A stretch of DNA of 64,000 bases from Flavobacterium soyae (GTDB taxonomy: Bacteria > Bacteroidota > Bacteroidia > Flavobacteriales > Flavobacteriaceae): assembly GCF_021245985.1 (NCBI RefSeq), contig NZ_JAJQXA010000016.1, positions 1 to 64,000 on the forward strand. The letters are read 5' to 3'. The notes under the pieces are model-generated. The model was not told the DNA's origin and did not search any database. It saw nothing but the letters and a program-made list of their open reading frames with translations. Positions 1-9,318 of this stretch are shown here, in pieces. The translations under genes were made by a program, and so were the position numbers. Position 1 is the first letter of the stretch; every line of letters starts with the position of its first letter.

Positions 1-60
1 CTTTAAAGACTACTTTTGAAGCTATACACACACCGCAATTTAATCAAATTGCAAGAATTA

Positions 61-85
61 GGAAAGCGAAAGCTTTCCTTTTTTT
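61..85 (+). terminator. Rho-independent terminator of an upstream gene outside the window
   Basis: A 7-bp perfect stem, GGAAAGC/GCTTTCC, closes a GAAA tetraloop and is followed by seven T. A second, weaker hairpin (GCAATTT/AAATTGC, 35-52) lies just before it. The gene it serves ends at or before the first bases of the window (a TAA at 4-6 or TGA at 17-19 is possible) and cannot be identified. Confidence 0.7.
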
Positions 86-92
86 ATGCCAC

Positions 93-133
93 AAAAAAAG
101 CTGCCTCACTTTTGAGACAGCCTCTTCTTTTTT
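93..133. repeat. Short hairpin related to the gagacagcctc dispersed repeat
   Basis: CTGCCTCA and TGAGACAG form a stem with one mismatch, flanked by A and T runs. The right half (TTTTGAGACAGCCTCTT-like) matches the ends of the palindromic elements at 20306-20432 and 26621-26740, so this looks like a minimal or solo copy. It could also act as a bidirectional terminator. Confidence 0.5.
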
Positions 134-195
134 AGTTTAAGAAAGAGCCGTTTAATCAGCAAATTATTTTAATTTTGGTATCTTAAAATAAAAAA

Positions 196-966
196 ATGAG
201 CAAAGAACTTCAACTCAAAGCCTTCGAAAGATTATTAATTATCATGGATGAACTTCGTGAGCAGTGCCCATGGGATAAAAAACAGACATTGCAGACATTA
301 AGGCATTTAACGATTGAAGAAACTTACGAGTTAGGCGATGCCATTTTGGACAATGATTTAAATGAAGTAAAAAAAGAACTTGGAGATTTACTGCTTCATA
401 TTGTTTTTTATGCTAAAATAGGCTCAGAAACCAACGATTTTGACATTGCCGATGTCTGCAACGAAATCTGCGATAAATTAATTCACCGTCATCCACATAT
501 TTATTCTGATACTGTTGTAAAAGATGAAGAAGAAGTAAAACAAAACTGGGAAAAACTAAAACTTAAAGAAGGTAAGAAATCAGTTTTAGAAGGAGTTCCG
601 AGAAGTTTACCGGCATTAGTAAAAGCAAGCCGAATTCAGGATAAAGTAAAAGGAGTGGGTTTTGACTGGGAAGAACCGCATCAGGTTTGGGACAAAGTTC
701 AGGAAGAACTAAACGAATTGCAGGTTGAAGTTGAAGCAGGTGATCAGGACAAAATTGAAGCCGAATTTGGAGATGTTTTATTCTCGATGATCAACTATGC
801 CAGATTTTTAAATGTTAACCCGGAAGATGCTTTAGAACGTACAAATAAAAAATTTATTAAGCGTTTTCAATATTTAGAAAGTAAAGCAGGCGAGTTAGGA
901 AAACCTTTAATGGATATGACTCTGGCTGAAATGGATGTTTTTTGGAACGAAGCTAAAAAACAGTAA
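196..966 (+). CDS. mazG: Nucleoside triphosphate pyrophosphohydrolase MazG
   Basis: Cytosolic enzyme that hydrolyses (d)NTPs to NMP and pyrophosphate, removing damaged or non-canonical nucleotides. The 256-aa length and the two tandem MazG-fold halves are typical of the E. coli-type enzyme. The first half has the CPWDKKQT signature at about residues 24-31, the EETYEL metal site and an ExxD pair (ELGDLLLH). The second half starts near residue 145, with a VKGVGFDW motif and a second EFGDVLFSM metal-binding helix. A -7 promoter element TAATTTTG lies at 170-177, close to the ATG. It converges with the regulator at 968-1648, with only 1 nt between the two stop codons, so their 3' ends abut. Confidence 0.95.
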   Translation: MSKELQLKAFERLLIIMDELREQCPWDKKQTLQTLRHLTIEETYELGDAILDNDLNEVKKELGDLLLHIVFYAKIGSETNDFDIADVCNEICDKLIHRHPHIYSDTVVKDEEEVKQNWEKLKLKEGKKSVLEGVPRSLPALVKASRIQDKVKGVGFDWEEPHQVWDKVQEELNELQVEVEAGDQDKIEAEFGDVLFSMINYARFLNVNPEDALERTNKKFIKRFQYLESKAGELGKPLMDMTLAEMDVFWNEAKKQ

Positions 967-967
967 T

Positions 968-1648
968 TTATTCTGCCATTCGTTTTAATGCTTTTATATT
1001 TTTAAGCATTATTTTTTTACCCACTAATTCAATCAATTCCAGTTTATTAAAGTCAGATAATAAGCGGATGCAGCTTTCAGTTGCTGTTCCAATTATTCCC
1101 GCAAGTTCTTCTCTGGTAAGCTGTACTTTTAGGGTTTTATCTGCATTTTCTCCAAACTCATTATGCAAATGCAATAAAGTTTCTGCCAAACGCTGTTTTA
1201 CCGTTTTTTGTACTAAGGCAATTTTATCATTTTCAGATTCTTTCAAATCTTCACATACAGACTGCATCAAATTTAAAGAAAACTGATTGTTGTTGTTAAA
1301 GAAATGGATGATTTCAGATTTTGGAATAAAACAAACTTCCATGTCAGCAATTGCTTTTGCAGATAAATTTGCAGGCTCATTGCTAATCATCGAACGCTGT
1401 CCTAAAAGTTCTCCGGATTTTACAAGTTTAACGATTTGATCTTTTCCGTTGGCGCTTAATTTAGAAAGTTTTCCAACTCCGTCCTTAACGCAGAAAACAC
1501 CGTTAGTAACTTCGCCCTCTTCAAAAATAGCTTCGCCTTTTTTAATTGTGTAGGTGGTTTTGCTATTAGCCAATTTTACAACTTCATCTTTATTCAGGGC
1601 TTTTAAAGAAGAAAGCTGACGAACAATACATTGATCACATTTATTCAT
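968..1648 (-). CDS. FNR-like Crp/Fnr family regulator next to the cbb3 oxidase genes
   Basis: Predicted oxygen- or redox-responsive activator. It has an N-terminal cyclic-nucleotide-binding fold (about residues 20-130), a dimerisation helix, and a C-terminal winged helix with the recognition segment TATESCIRLL (188-197), which keeps the Glu and Arg (E191, R195) that read TGA half-sites in this family. It starts with CDQCIVRQLS, which aligns with E. coli FNR CQDCSISQLC; C4, C7 and C106 (context MEVCFIP) match FNR C20, C23 and C122, but the C29 position is Ser13. C53 is an extra cysteine that might substitute. It is divergent from ccoI. TGA-N6-TCA sites near ccoI, ccoS and hemN are its likely targets. 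Whether it binds an Fe-S cluster cannot be told from sequence. Confidence 0.9.
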   Translation of the reverse strand: MNKCDQCIVRQLSSLKALNKDEVVKLANSKTTYTIKKGEAIFEEGEVTNGVFCVKDGVGKLSKLSANGKDQIVKLVKSGELLGQRSMISNEPANLSAKAIADMEVCFIPKSEIIHFFNNNNQFSLNLMQSVCEDLKESENDKIALVQKTVKQRLAETLLHLHNEFGENADKTLKVQLTREELAGIIGTATESCIRLLSDFNKLELIELVGKKIMLKNIKALKRMAE

Positions 1649-1784
1649 AGCAGGAGTAATTTGGTGTAAAATTAACCAATTCTTGTGGTTTAAAAGTACT
1701 TTTACGGCTAAAAATGCGTAGAAAAAGGTATTATTTAGATTTGATAAATTATTTTATTACTTTAGGATTAGATTTCATTATAAC

Positions 1785-1828
1785 ATGATAAATGTCATAG
1801 TTATAGTTACCGCTTTTATTGAATTTTG
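1785..1828 (+). promoter_or_regulatory. FNR-type operator and promoter of ccoI
   Basis: The operator ATGATAAATGTCAT (1785-1798, core TGA-N6-TCA) is followed after exactly 22 bp by GAATTTTG (1821-1828), a one-mismatch Bacteroidota -7 element. The start codon is at 1847. The operator centre lies about 36.5 bp upstream of the last G of the -7 element, roughly -40 from the expected transcription start, as in class II activation. The same geometry is seen at 4287-4330 and 12333-12376. Confidence 0.75.
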
Positions 1829-1846
1829 CAAATTAAAAAACAAATT

Positions 1847-4234
1847 ATGAGCGAGCAGAGTTGTTTTCATTGCGGGCTGACTATTCCTAAAAATGAAGAA
1901 ATCAATTTTGATGAAAAAAAGTTTTGTTGTACAGGCTGTAAAACAGTTTATGAAATTTTTAGTCTAAATGATTTAACCTGCTATTATGATTTCGAAAAAT
2001 CGCCAGGTGCTACTCCTCAAGATATTCAGGGCAAATATGACTTTTTAGACAACGAAGCAATTTTAGCTAAAGTTCTCGAATTTCAGGAAGCAAATACTTC
2101 AATAGTTTCATTAAATATTCCGCATATTCACTGCAGTTCATGTATCTGGATTCTTGAAAACCTAAATCGTTTACAGCCCGGAATCAGCACCTCACAAGTT
2201 AATTTCCCCGAAAAAAAGGTTCGAATCACCTTCAATTCAGAAACCGTTTCTCTAAAATCAATTGTATACTTATTAAGTTCTATAGGTTACGAGCCTTATA
2301 TTAGTTTAGAAAATTACGAAACAGGTAAAAATAAAGTAGACAGAAGTTTGACTTATAAAGTAGGCGTTGCTTTTTTCTGTTTCGGAAATATTATGCTGCT
2401 TTCATTTCCTGAATATTTCGAAATCAAAGAATTCTGGTTAGACAGCTATAAACCGTTTTTTAGAATTTTAATTTTTCTTTTAGCATTACCAAGTTTTTTA
2501 TATTCTGCAAGTGGTTATTACGTTTCGGCTTATCACAGTATACGAACCAGAATGTTAAATATTGATATTCCTATAGCTTTAGGAATTATTGTAATGTTCA
2601 TCCGTAGTACTTATGATATGCTGATGGATCACGGACCGGGATTTTTTGACAGTTTGGCCAGTTTGGTTTTCTTTATGCTGCTGGGGAAAATGTTTCAAAC
2701 AAAAACCTATAGTTTTTTAAGTTTCGAAAGAGATTTCAAATCCTATTTTCCAATTGCGGTAACGAGGATCAATGCAGATTTTTCTGAAGAAAGCGTACCT
2801 ATTTATGATGTTCTAAAAGGAAACAGATTGCTGATCCGAAATCAGGAATTAATTCCGGTAGACGGAATTTTAATGAGCGAAAAGGCCGAAATTGATTATA
2901 GTTTTGTTACCGGAGAAGCTGTCCCAATCACAAAAAAATCAGGAGACAAAATATTCGCCGGCGGAAAACAAATAGGTAAAGTTATAGAAATGGAAGTTTT
3001 ACATTCCGTTTCTCAAAGTTATCTGACTCAATTATGGAGTAACGAAATTTTCCAGAAAAAAGTAGAGCAAAAACACAAAACGATTACAGATGCTTTAAGT
3101 CGTTATTTTACACCAATTTTACTGCTTATTGCCTTTGCAGGGTTTGGTTACTGGATATTTATCGATGCTAATATTGCCTTTAATGTTTTTACAGCAGTAT
3201 TAATTGTCGCGTGTCCTTGCGCGCTGGCACTTACGGCCCCGTTTACTTTTGGAAATATTCTCAGAATAATGGGAAAACAAAAAATGTATCTGAAAAATGC
3301 TTTAGTAATCGAACAATTAGCTAAAGTTGACACTATTGTTTTTGATAAAACCGGAACCATTACAACCAATAAAAAATCTAATATTTTATATGAAGGAATT
3401 GATTTTTCTGATGAAAATTTGCAATTAATAAAAAATGTGCTTCGAGGTTCAAATCATCCTTTAAGCAGGATGCTGTATGACTTTTTACCGGAATATGAAA
3501 GAATAAAAATTGATGATTTTCAGGAAATTACCGGAAAAGGAATTTTGGCTTTCGCCGAAGAAAAAGAAGTAAAAATAGGTTCTTCATCATTTGTTGAAAG
3601 CGAGGTTTTAGACTCTTCAGAAATAGAACGAACCTCACTTCATATTAAAATCGACAATATATATTATGGAAAATTTATCTTCCAAAATCAATATCGCGAA
3701 GGGCTTGAAAAATTGTTTGAAACACTTAGCAGAGAATATAATATAAAAGTACTTTCTGGGGATAATGATGGCGAAAGAGAAAATCTCGAAGCTATTTTGC
3801 CTAAAAATACCGAACTGGTTTTTAACCAAAAGCCAGAACAGAAATTAGAATTTATCAAGAAACTGCAGGAAACAGGAAAAAATGTTATGATGGTAGGTGA
3901 TGGCCTAAATGATGCGGGGGCTCTTGCACAAAGCAACGTTGGTGTTTCTGTATCCGAAAATGTAAATGTATTTTCTCCCGCCTGCGATGCAATTCTCGAC
4001 GCAGGTGAATTTTCACGATTAAACTACTTCTTAAAACTCTCTCATAAATCTATCCTGATTATCAAAATGAGTTTTGGTCTGTCACTTCTTTATAATATTG
4101 TAGGACTTACGTTTGCCGTTACCGGAAACCTGCTCCCTTTAGTTGCTGCAATCATTATGCCTTTAAGCACTATTACGATTGTAAGCTTCGTTACTTTTAT
4201 GTCTAATTATTTAAGTTGTAAGAATTTAGACTGA
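1847..4234 (+). CDS. ccoI: Copper-translocating P1B-type ATPase for cbb3 oxidase assembly (CcoI/FixI)
   Basis: Inner-membrane copper-exporting ATPase that delivers copper for maturation of the CcoN active site. The N-terminus has a Cys-rich metal-binding region (C6, C9 and C27, C28, C31), then an HMA-like domain with CSSC (C96, C99). Further on are TGEAVP (355-360), the membrane CPC motif (456-458), the phosphorylated Asp in DKTGT (D500) and GDGLNDA (684-690). Hydrophobic segments fit an eight-helix P1B protein. The open frame begins at a TTG at 1826, but ATG 1847 is chosen because the extra codons would overlap the promoter and the family starts near the first Cys pair; this gives 795 aa. 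It lies directly upstream of ccoS, which has its own promoter. Confidence 0.93.
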   Translation: MSEQSCFHCGLTIPKNEEINFDEKKFCCTGCKTVYEIFSLNDLTCYYDFEKSPGATPQDIQGKYDFLDNEAILAKVLEFQEANTSIVSLNIPHIHCSSCIWILENLNRLQPGISTSQVNFPEKKVRITFNSETVSLKSIVYLLSSIGYEPYISLENYETGKNKVDRSLTYKVGVAFFCFGNIMLLSFPEYFEIKEFWLDSYKPFFRILIFLLALPSFLYSASGYYVSAYHSIRTRMLNIDIPIALGIIVMFIRSTYDMLMDHGPGFFDSLASLVFFMLLGKMFQTKTYSFLSFERDFKSYFPIAVTRINADFSEESVPIYDVLKGNRLLIRNQELIPVDGILMSEKAEIDYSFVTGEAVPITKKSGDKIFAGGKQIGKVIEMEVLHSVSQSYLTQLWSNEIFQKKVEQKHKTITDALSRYFTPILLLIAFAGFGYWIFIDANIAFNVFTAVLIVACPCALALTAPFTFGNILRIMGKQKMYLKNALVIEQLAKVDTIVFDKTGTITTNKKSNILYEGIDFSDENLQLIKNVLRGSNHPLSRMLYDFLPEYERIKIDDFQEITGKGILAFAEEKEVKIGSSSFVESEVLDSSEIERTSLHIKIDNIYYGKFIFQNQYREGLEKLFETLSREYNIKVLSGDNDGERENLEAILPKNTELVFNQKPEQKLEFIKKLQETGKNVMMVGDGLNDAGALAQSNVGVSVSENVNVFSPACDAILDAGEFSRLNYFLKLSHKSILIIKMSFGLSLLYNIVGLTFAVTGNLLPLVAAIIMPLSTITIVSFVTFMSNYLSCKNLD

Positions 4235-4286
4235 TTTTAAACGATTGTAAGATTATTTTTCTTATTTTTAACATTCTTCTACAACT

Positions 4287-4330
4287 ATGATAATTATCAT
4301 ATTTTAAAAGCCAATCACCTAGTAATTTTG
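4287..4330 (+). promoter_or_regulatory. FNR-type operator and promoter of the ccoSNOQPGH operon
   Basis: ATGATAATTATCAT (4287-4300) is a perfect palindrome with a TGA-N6-TCA core. The -7 element TAATTTTG (4323-4330) matches the TAnnTTTG consensus exactly and lies 22 bp downstream. The ccoS start is at 4349. No -33 TTG element is obvious, and the operator occupies that position, as expected for activator-dependent transcription. Confidence 0.8.
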
Positions 4331-4348
4331 TTAACATAAATTTACGGT

Positions 4349-4540
4349 ATGAGTGTTATTTATCTTTTAATTTCAGTAAGTATTTTCGTAGCAATCTGTT
4401 TCTTTATTGCCTTTATTGTTGCTGTAAAATCAGGGCAATACGATGATGATTATACGCCCTCGGTCAGAATTCTTTTTGACGACGAGACCAAAATTACATC
4501 CCAAAATAATAATTCACCAATCGAAGAAAAACAAGTATAA
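4349..4540 (+). CDS. ccoS: cbb3-type cytochrome oxidase assembly protein CcoS
   Basis: Small (63 aa) membrane protein needed for cofactor insertion into cbb3 oxidase. One N-terminal transmembrane helix (about residues 4-26) is followed by the family pattern of a short Gly/Asp/Tyr stretch and a SVRILFDDE tail. It is the first gene of the cco operon, with 3 nt between its stop codon and the ccoNO start. The preceding promoter carries an FNR-type operator. Confidence 0.9.
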   Translation: MSVIYLLISVSIFVAICFFIAFIVAVKSGQYDDDYTPSVRILFDDETKITSQNNNSPIEEKQV

Positions 4541-4543
4541 ATT

Positions 4544-6730
4544 ATGGAAATGGAACAGTTTTATTACGACAACAAAATTGTAAAAAAATTCATTTACGCC
4601 ACCATTCTATTTGGAGTTGTGGGTATGTTAGTGGGGCTGACCCTGGCGGTTATGTACCTTTTTCCCAATATTACAGATGGGATTTCATGGCTTAGTTATG
4701 GTCGTTTAAGGCCTTTACACACAAATGCCGTTATTTTTGCCTTTGTTGGGAATGCTTTTTTTGCAGGGATGTATTATTCAATGCAGCGATTGCTGAAAGC
4801 CAGAATGTTTAGCGACTTTTTAAGTAATCTGCATTTTTGGGGCTGGCAGTTAATCATTGTCGCCGCAGCCATCACATTGCCATTAGGATATACTTCTTCG
4901 AAGGAATATGCAGAACTTGAATGGCCTATTGATATTGCTATAGCGTTAATTTGGGTTGTCATGGGAATCAATATGATAGGAACCATGCTGCGTCGTAGAG
5001 AGCGCCATTTATATGTAGCAATTTGGTTTTATTTGGCAACATTTGTAACAGTTGCCGTATTGCATATTTTCAATAATATTGAAATTCCTGTTTCAGGATT
5101 AAAAAGTTACTCTGTATACGCTGGTGTTCAGGATGCATTGGTACAATGGTGGTACGGACATAATGCAGTTGCATTTTTCTTAACTACGCCATTTTTAGGA
5201 TTGATGTATTACTTCGTTCCTAAAATTGCAAATCGTCCTATTTACTCTTATAGATTATCTATTATTCACTTTTGGTCTTTAATTTTTATCTATATCTGGG
5301 CAGGGCCGCACCACTTATTATATTCAGCTTTACCAAACTGGGCTCAAAATTTAGGTGTTGCATTTTCAGTAATGCTTATTGCCCCGTCTTGGGGAGGTAT
5401 GATCAACGGACTATTAACATTAAGAGGTGCGTGGGATAAAGTTCGTGAAGAACCGGTTTTAAAATTCTTTGTTGTAGCGATTACAGGTTACGGAATGGCG
5501 ACTTTTGAAGGACCAATGTTATCTCTGAAAAATGTAAATGCTATTGCGCACTATACAGACTGGATCGTTGCACACGTACACGTTGGTGCATTAGCTTGGA
5601 ACGGATTTATGTCGTTTGCCATTATTTACTGGTTGATTCCACGAATGACAAAAACAGCATTATTCTCTAAAAAATTAGCAAATTTCCATTTCTGGATTGG
5701 TACTCTTGGTATTATTGTGTATACAATTCCATTATACGTTGCAGGTTTTCAACAAGCATCAATGTGGAAACAATTTAACCCAGACGGAACTTTAACGTAC
5801 GGAAACTTCCTTGAAACTGTAACTGCAATTATGCCAATGTATTGGATGAGAGCAATAGGAGGTAGTTTGTACTTAATAGGAATGCTGACATTGGTTTACA
5901 ATATTATCATGACAGTTAGAGCTGGTGAAACAATCGAAGATGAATTAGCACAAGCTCCGGCATTACAAAAAATAAGCAGTAATAGATTAAGTGGAGAAAA
6001 ATTCCATTCATGGTTAGAAAGAAAACCAATTCAGTTAACCATTTTGGCTACAATTGCCATTTTAATTGGAGGTGTTATTCAGATCGTACCAACGATTATG
6101 GTAAAATCAAATATTCCGACTATTTCAAGTGTAAAGCCATATACACCATTGGAGCTTGAAGGACGTGATTTATATATTAGAGAAGGATGTGTAGGCTGTC
6201 ACTCACAATCAGTTCGTCCGTTTAGAAGTGAGGTTGAACGTTATGGACCTCAGTCAAAAGCTGGAGAATTTGTTTACGATCATCCATTTTTGTGGGGATC
6301 AAAACGTACAGGTCCGGACTTGTTAAGAGTAGGAGGTAAGTACAATGACAACTGGCATTTTAACCATATGTGGAATCCGCAAAGTACATCTGCAGGATCA
6401 ATTATGCCGGGTTACAAATGGTTATTTGATAATAAGCCTTTAGATATCTCATTGACTCAAAAGAAAATGAACGCAATGATTTCACTTGGAGTTCCTTACT
6501 CGTCAGAAGATGTTGCAAATGCACAAAGAACATTGAGAGAACAGGCAGTTAAAATAGAGAAAAGCCTTGAAAATGATCCTGACTTTGTAAAAAGTTATGA
6601 AGACAGCCGTAAAAAAGCTGCCGCAAAAGGTGAAAAATTCATTCCGATGAATGAAAGAGAAATTGTTGCTTTGATTGCATATATTCAAAGACTTGGTACT
6701 GATATTAAAGTAAAAGAAACTTCTAAATAA
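4544..6730 (+). CDS. ccoN: cbb3-type cytochrome c oxidase, fused subunits I and II (CcoNO)
   Basis: Catalytic core of the high-affinity terminal oxidase in the cytoplasmic membrane. Residues 1 to about 480 are the haem-copper CcoN subunit, with about twelve helices and conserved His residues in contexts such as RPLHTNAV, WYGHNAV and HVHVGAL. After a short linker and one further membrane helix, the C-terminal part is the cytochrome c subunit CcoO with the haem motif CVGCH (549-553) and a probable Met ligand in SIMPGY. The 728-aa length equals CcoN plus CcoO, and this fusion is usual in Bacteroidota. The stop is followed by ccoQ after 7 nt. Confidence 0.95.
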   Translation: MEMEQFYYDNKIVKKFIYATILFGVVGMLVGLTLAVMYLFPNITDGISWLSYGRLRPLHTNAVIFAFVGNAFFAGMYYSMQRLLKARMFSDFLSNLHFWGWQLIIVAAAITLPLGYTSSKEYAELEWPIDIAIALIWVVMGINMIGTMLRRRERHLYVAIWFYLATFVTVAVLHIFNNIEIPVSGLKSYSVYAGVQDALVQWWYGHNAVAFFLTTPFLGLMYYFVPKIANRPIYSYRLSIIHFWSLIFIYIWAGPHHLLYSALPNWAQNLGVAFSVMLIAPSWGGMINGLLTLRGAWDKVREEPVLKFFVVAITGYGMATFEGPMLSLKNVNAIAHYTDWIVAHVHVGALAWNGFMSFAIIYWLIPRMTKTALFSKKLANFHFWIGTLGIIVYTIPLYVAGFQQASMWKQFNPDGTLTYGNFLETVTAIMPMYWMRAIGGSLYLIGMLTLVYNIIMTVRAGETIEDELAQAPALQKISSNRLSGEKFHSWLERKPIQLTILATIAILIGGVIQIVPTIMVKSNIPTISSVKPYTPLELEGRDLYIREGCVGCHSQSVRPFRSEVERYGPQSKAGEFVYDHPFLWGSKRTGPDLLRVGGKYNDNWHFNHMWNPQSTSAGSIMPGYKWLFDNKPLDISLTQKKMNAMISLGVPYSSEDVANAQRTLREQAVKIEKSLENDPDFVKSYEDSRKKAAAKGEKFIPMNEREIVALIAYIQRLGTDIKVKETSK

Positions 6731-6737
6731 CAGCATT

Positions 6738-6932
6738 ATGTTTGAACAGATAAAACACAATATGGAAACGATATCGGGTGTAGAAATTTACCCGATACTT
6801 TCCCTCTTGATTTTCTTTTTCTTTTTCGTAGGATTGGGCATTTGGGTGTTTTCTTATAAAAAAGATAAAATTCAGGAAATGAGTAATATACCCTTAGAAG
6901 AAGGGCAAGTTATAATCTCAAAAGATAGATAA
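6738..6932 (+). CDS. ccoQ: CcoQ-like small subunit of cbb3 oxidase
   Basis: A 64-aa protein with one hydrophobic, Phe-rich helix (about residues 19-39) followed by a charged cytosolic tail with YKKDK. The size, topology and position between ccoNO and ccoP match CcoQ/FixQ, which stabilises the oxidase complex. Sequence conservation in this family is low, so the call rests mainly on context. The stop is 2 nt before the ccoP start. Confidence 0.8.
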   Translation: MFEQIKHNMETISGVEIYPILSLLIFFFFFVGLGIWVFSYKKDKIQEMSNIPLEEGQVIISKDR

Positions 6933-6934
6933 AA

Positions 6935-7876
6935 ATGAAAAAGTTTTTCCCAGTATATGTTAGAGTACCGTTAATTTTCTTCATTGTATTTGCTTTGATG
7001 GAATATTTTATTGATTCAGGCGACAGACCTGCTTTTGTAAAATACCCAATGGTATCAGTTTTTTTATTTGTCTTTCTGTTTATTTTGATTGCAATCGAAA
7101 TTACACTTAGTGCTGTAAATAAAGTGATGTATCAATTAATGTCACCAGAAGAAAAGGCAAAATTAGATTATGAGAATAGTTTAAGTCTTCAGGAAAGCAC
7201 TTGGTTCAAAGAATTAATGCACAAGCTTACTAAGACAGAACCAATGTCTAAAGAAGCAGATTTATTGATGGACCATGATTATGACGGCATCAAAGAGCTT
7301 GATAATAATTTACCGCCGTGGTGGGTTTATTTATTCTATATCTGTATCATTTTTGGAGTAATCTATGTAGTTCGTTATGATGTATTAGGAGCTGATGATC
7401 AGGAAATGGAACTTAAAAAAGAAATGGCACAAGCTAAAATTGATGTCGAAGAATATTTAAAAACAGCTCCGGATTTAATGGATGAAAAAACGGTTGTTTT
7501 ACTGACTGATGATGCAAGTTTGGCTGCAGGAAAAGAAATTTTCGCAATGAATTGTGCCGCTTGTCACAGAGCAGACGGAGGAGGACAAATTGGACCTAAC
7601 TTAACAGATGATCATTGGATTTTAGGTGGAGGAATTAAAAATGTATTTCATACTATTACCAACGGTGGACGAGATGGAAAAGGGATGGTTTCGTGGAAAA
7701 CAAATGGTATGAAACCAAAAGAAATTCAAAAAGTGGCGAGTTATATTTTATCATTGCAAGGATCGAATCCAAAAGATCCTAAAGCACCGGAAGGAGATGT
7801 TTGGGTAGATGAAAGTACTCCTAAAACAGATGCCGCTGCAGATACAAAAAAAGATACCACACAAGTTAAAAAATAA
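6935..7876 (+). CDS. ccoP: cbb3-type cytochrome c oxidase subunit III (CcoP), mono-haem form
   Basis: Membrane-anchored cytochrome c that feeds electrons to CcoNO. It has two N-terminal helices (about residues 9-27 and 34-55), a CcoP_N-like amphipathic stretch with the typical DNNLPPWWVYLF motif near residues 121-132, a third helix, and one class I cytochrome c domain with CAACH (207-211) and IGPNLTD. Proteobacterial CcoP has two c-haems; only one is present here, as is common in Bacteroidota. The C-terminal tail is rich in Lys, Asp and Thr and probably disordered. Confidence 0.93.
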   Translation: MKKFFPVYVRVPLIFFIVFALMEYFIDSGDRPAFVKYPMVSVFLFVFLFILIAIEITLSAVNKVMYQLMSPEEKAKLDYENSLSLQESTWFKELMHKLTKTEPMSKEADLLMDHDYDGIKELDNNLPPWWVYLFYICIIFGVIYVVRYDVLGADDQEMELKKEMAQAKIDVEEYLKTAPDLMDEKTVVLLTDDASLAAGKEIFAMNCAACHRADGGGQIGPNLTDDHWILGGGIKNVFHTITNGGRDGKGMVSWKTNGMKPKEIQKVASYILSLQGSNPKDPKAPEGDVWVDESTPKTDAAADTKKDTTQVKK

Positions 7877-7886
7877 TTAGAATATC

Positions 7887-9305
7887 ATGTCAAATTTACC
7901 AGACGAAGCTTTTAGAGATACCATTGGAACTATAGATGAAGGTGGTAAAAGAAAATTTATTTTTCCGAAGAAACCGTCTGGTAAATTTTATGATTACCGC
8001 AAAATTGTCAGTTATGTTTTATTGGCAATTTTGATAATAAATCCGTTTATAAAAGTAAACGGAAACCAGTTTATGATGTTCAATATCATTGAACGTCGTT
8101 TTAATATCTTCGGCTTTCCTTTTTGGCCCCAAGATTTTTACCTCTTTGTAATTTCAATGCTTATTGGCGTTGTCTTTGTACTTTTATTTACAGTTGTTTT
8201 TGGCCGAATATTTTGCGGATGGATTTGTCCGCAGACCATTTTTCTTGAATTGGTTTTTCGCCGAATCGAATATTGGATTGATGGCGATCGTGGTTCACAA
8301 TCCCGTTTAGCAAGACAGGAATGGAATGCTGAAAAAATCAGAAAAAGATTGACTAAATGGACGATTTTCTTTTTAATCTCTTTTGGAATTGCCAATGTTT
8401 TTCTGGCTTATTTAGTGGGAAGTGATTCTTTACTATTAATGGTTGAACAAGGGCCAATTCAGCAGGCAAGTAATTTTATTGCACTACTTATTTTTACCGG
8501 AGTTTTCTATTTTGTTTTTGTCTGGTTCCGCGAACAGGTTTGTATCATAGCCTGCCCATACGGGAGACTGCAGGGCGTTCTTTTAGACAACAAATCTATC
8601 AACGTTACGTATGATTTTGTGAGAGGAGAAAAAGAAGAAGGAAGGGCAAAATTCAATAAAAAAGAAGACAGAGCATTAACTGGGAAAGGAGATTGTATTG
8701 ATTGCCTTCAATGTGTTCATGTTTGCCCAATGGGAATTGACATTAGAAACGGAACTCAGTTAGAGTGTACAAATTGCACCGCTTGTATTGACGAATGTGA
8801 TCATATAATGGAAAGTGTAGGATTGCCGAAAGGTCTTATTCGTTATGCATCAGAAGATGAAATCGTTAAAAAAGAACCTTTTAAGTTTACTGCCAGAATG
8901 AAAGGTTACAGTGCAGTTCTTTTTATTTTAATGGGTATTTTTGTTGGGATGTTGTTTTTAAGAACAGATGTTCAGGCCGTTATTCTGCGTTTACCCGGAC
9001 AGCTTTTTCAACATAAAGGAGATAAAATAAGTAATGTTTATACCTATAAAATTGTCAACAAAACCATGAAAGATTATAATGATATTCATTTTGAATTAAT
9101 CGATCAAAAAGGTGAAATTAACAATGTAGGGAAAGAGCATTTTAAAGTGGCAAAAGAAGCTATTTCGCAAGGAACTTTATTTATAGAAATAGACGAAGTT
9201 TTACTGGAGAGTGACAAAACCAATGTGAAAATTGGTGTGTATAATGGCAAAGAATTACTCGAAACCACCACAACAAATTTCTTAGGGCCGCGAAGTTTTA
9301 ATTAA
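7887..9305 (+). CDS. ccoG: cbb3 oxidase accessory protein CcoG (FixG/RdxA family)
   Basis: Membrane Fe-S protein that reduces copper during cbb3 assembly. The 472-aa protein has several helices, a CGWICPQ motif near residue 110, CIIACPYG near residue 217 and two 4Fe-4S motifs (CIDCLQCVHVCP about 270-281; CTNCTACIDEC about 294-304). The C-terminal periplasmic Ig-like domain (about 370-472) is the usual FixG_C fold. It is encoded within the cco operon, 10 nt after ccoP and 13 nt before ccoH. Confidence 0.94.
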   Translation: MSNLPDEAFRDTIGTIDEGGKRKFIFPKKPSGKFYDYRKIVSYVLLAILIINPFIKVNGNQFMMFNIIERRFNIFGFPFWPQDFYLFVISMLIGVVFVLLFTVVFGRIFCGWICPQTIFLELVFRRIEYWIDGDRGSQSRLARQEWNAEKIRKRLTKWTIFFLISFGIANVFLAYLVGSDSLLLMVEQGPIQQASNFIALLIFTGVFYFVFVWFREQVCIIACPYGRLQGVLLDNKSINVTYDFVRGEKEEGRAKFNKKEDRALTGKGDCIDCLQCVHVCPMGIDIRNGTQLECTNCTACIDECDHIMESVGLPKGLIRYASEDEIVKKEPFKFTARMKGYSAVLFILMGIFVGMLFLRTDVQAVILRLPGQLFQHKGDKISNVYTYKIVNKTMKDYNDIHFELIDQKGEINNVGKEHFKVAKEAISQGTLFIEIDEVLLESDKTNVKIGVYNGKELLETTTTNFLGPRSFN

Positions 9306-9318
9306 AATATACAGTATC

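Noticed and set aside
3..137. Open frame from the window start reading through the first hairpins
   Set aside because: It passes through a strong terminator and repeat DNA; more likely the upstream gene ends at TAA 4-6 or TGA 17-19.
1068..1286. Plus-strand ORF opposite the FNR-like gene
   Set aside because: Shadow of the real minus-strand gene, with Cys/Ser-rich composition and no domain.
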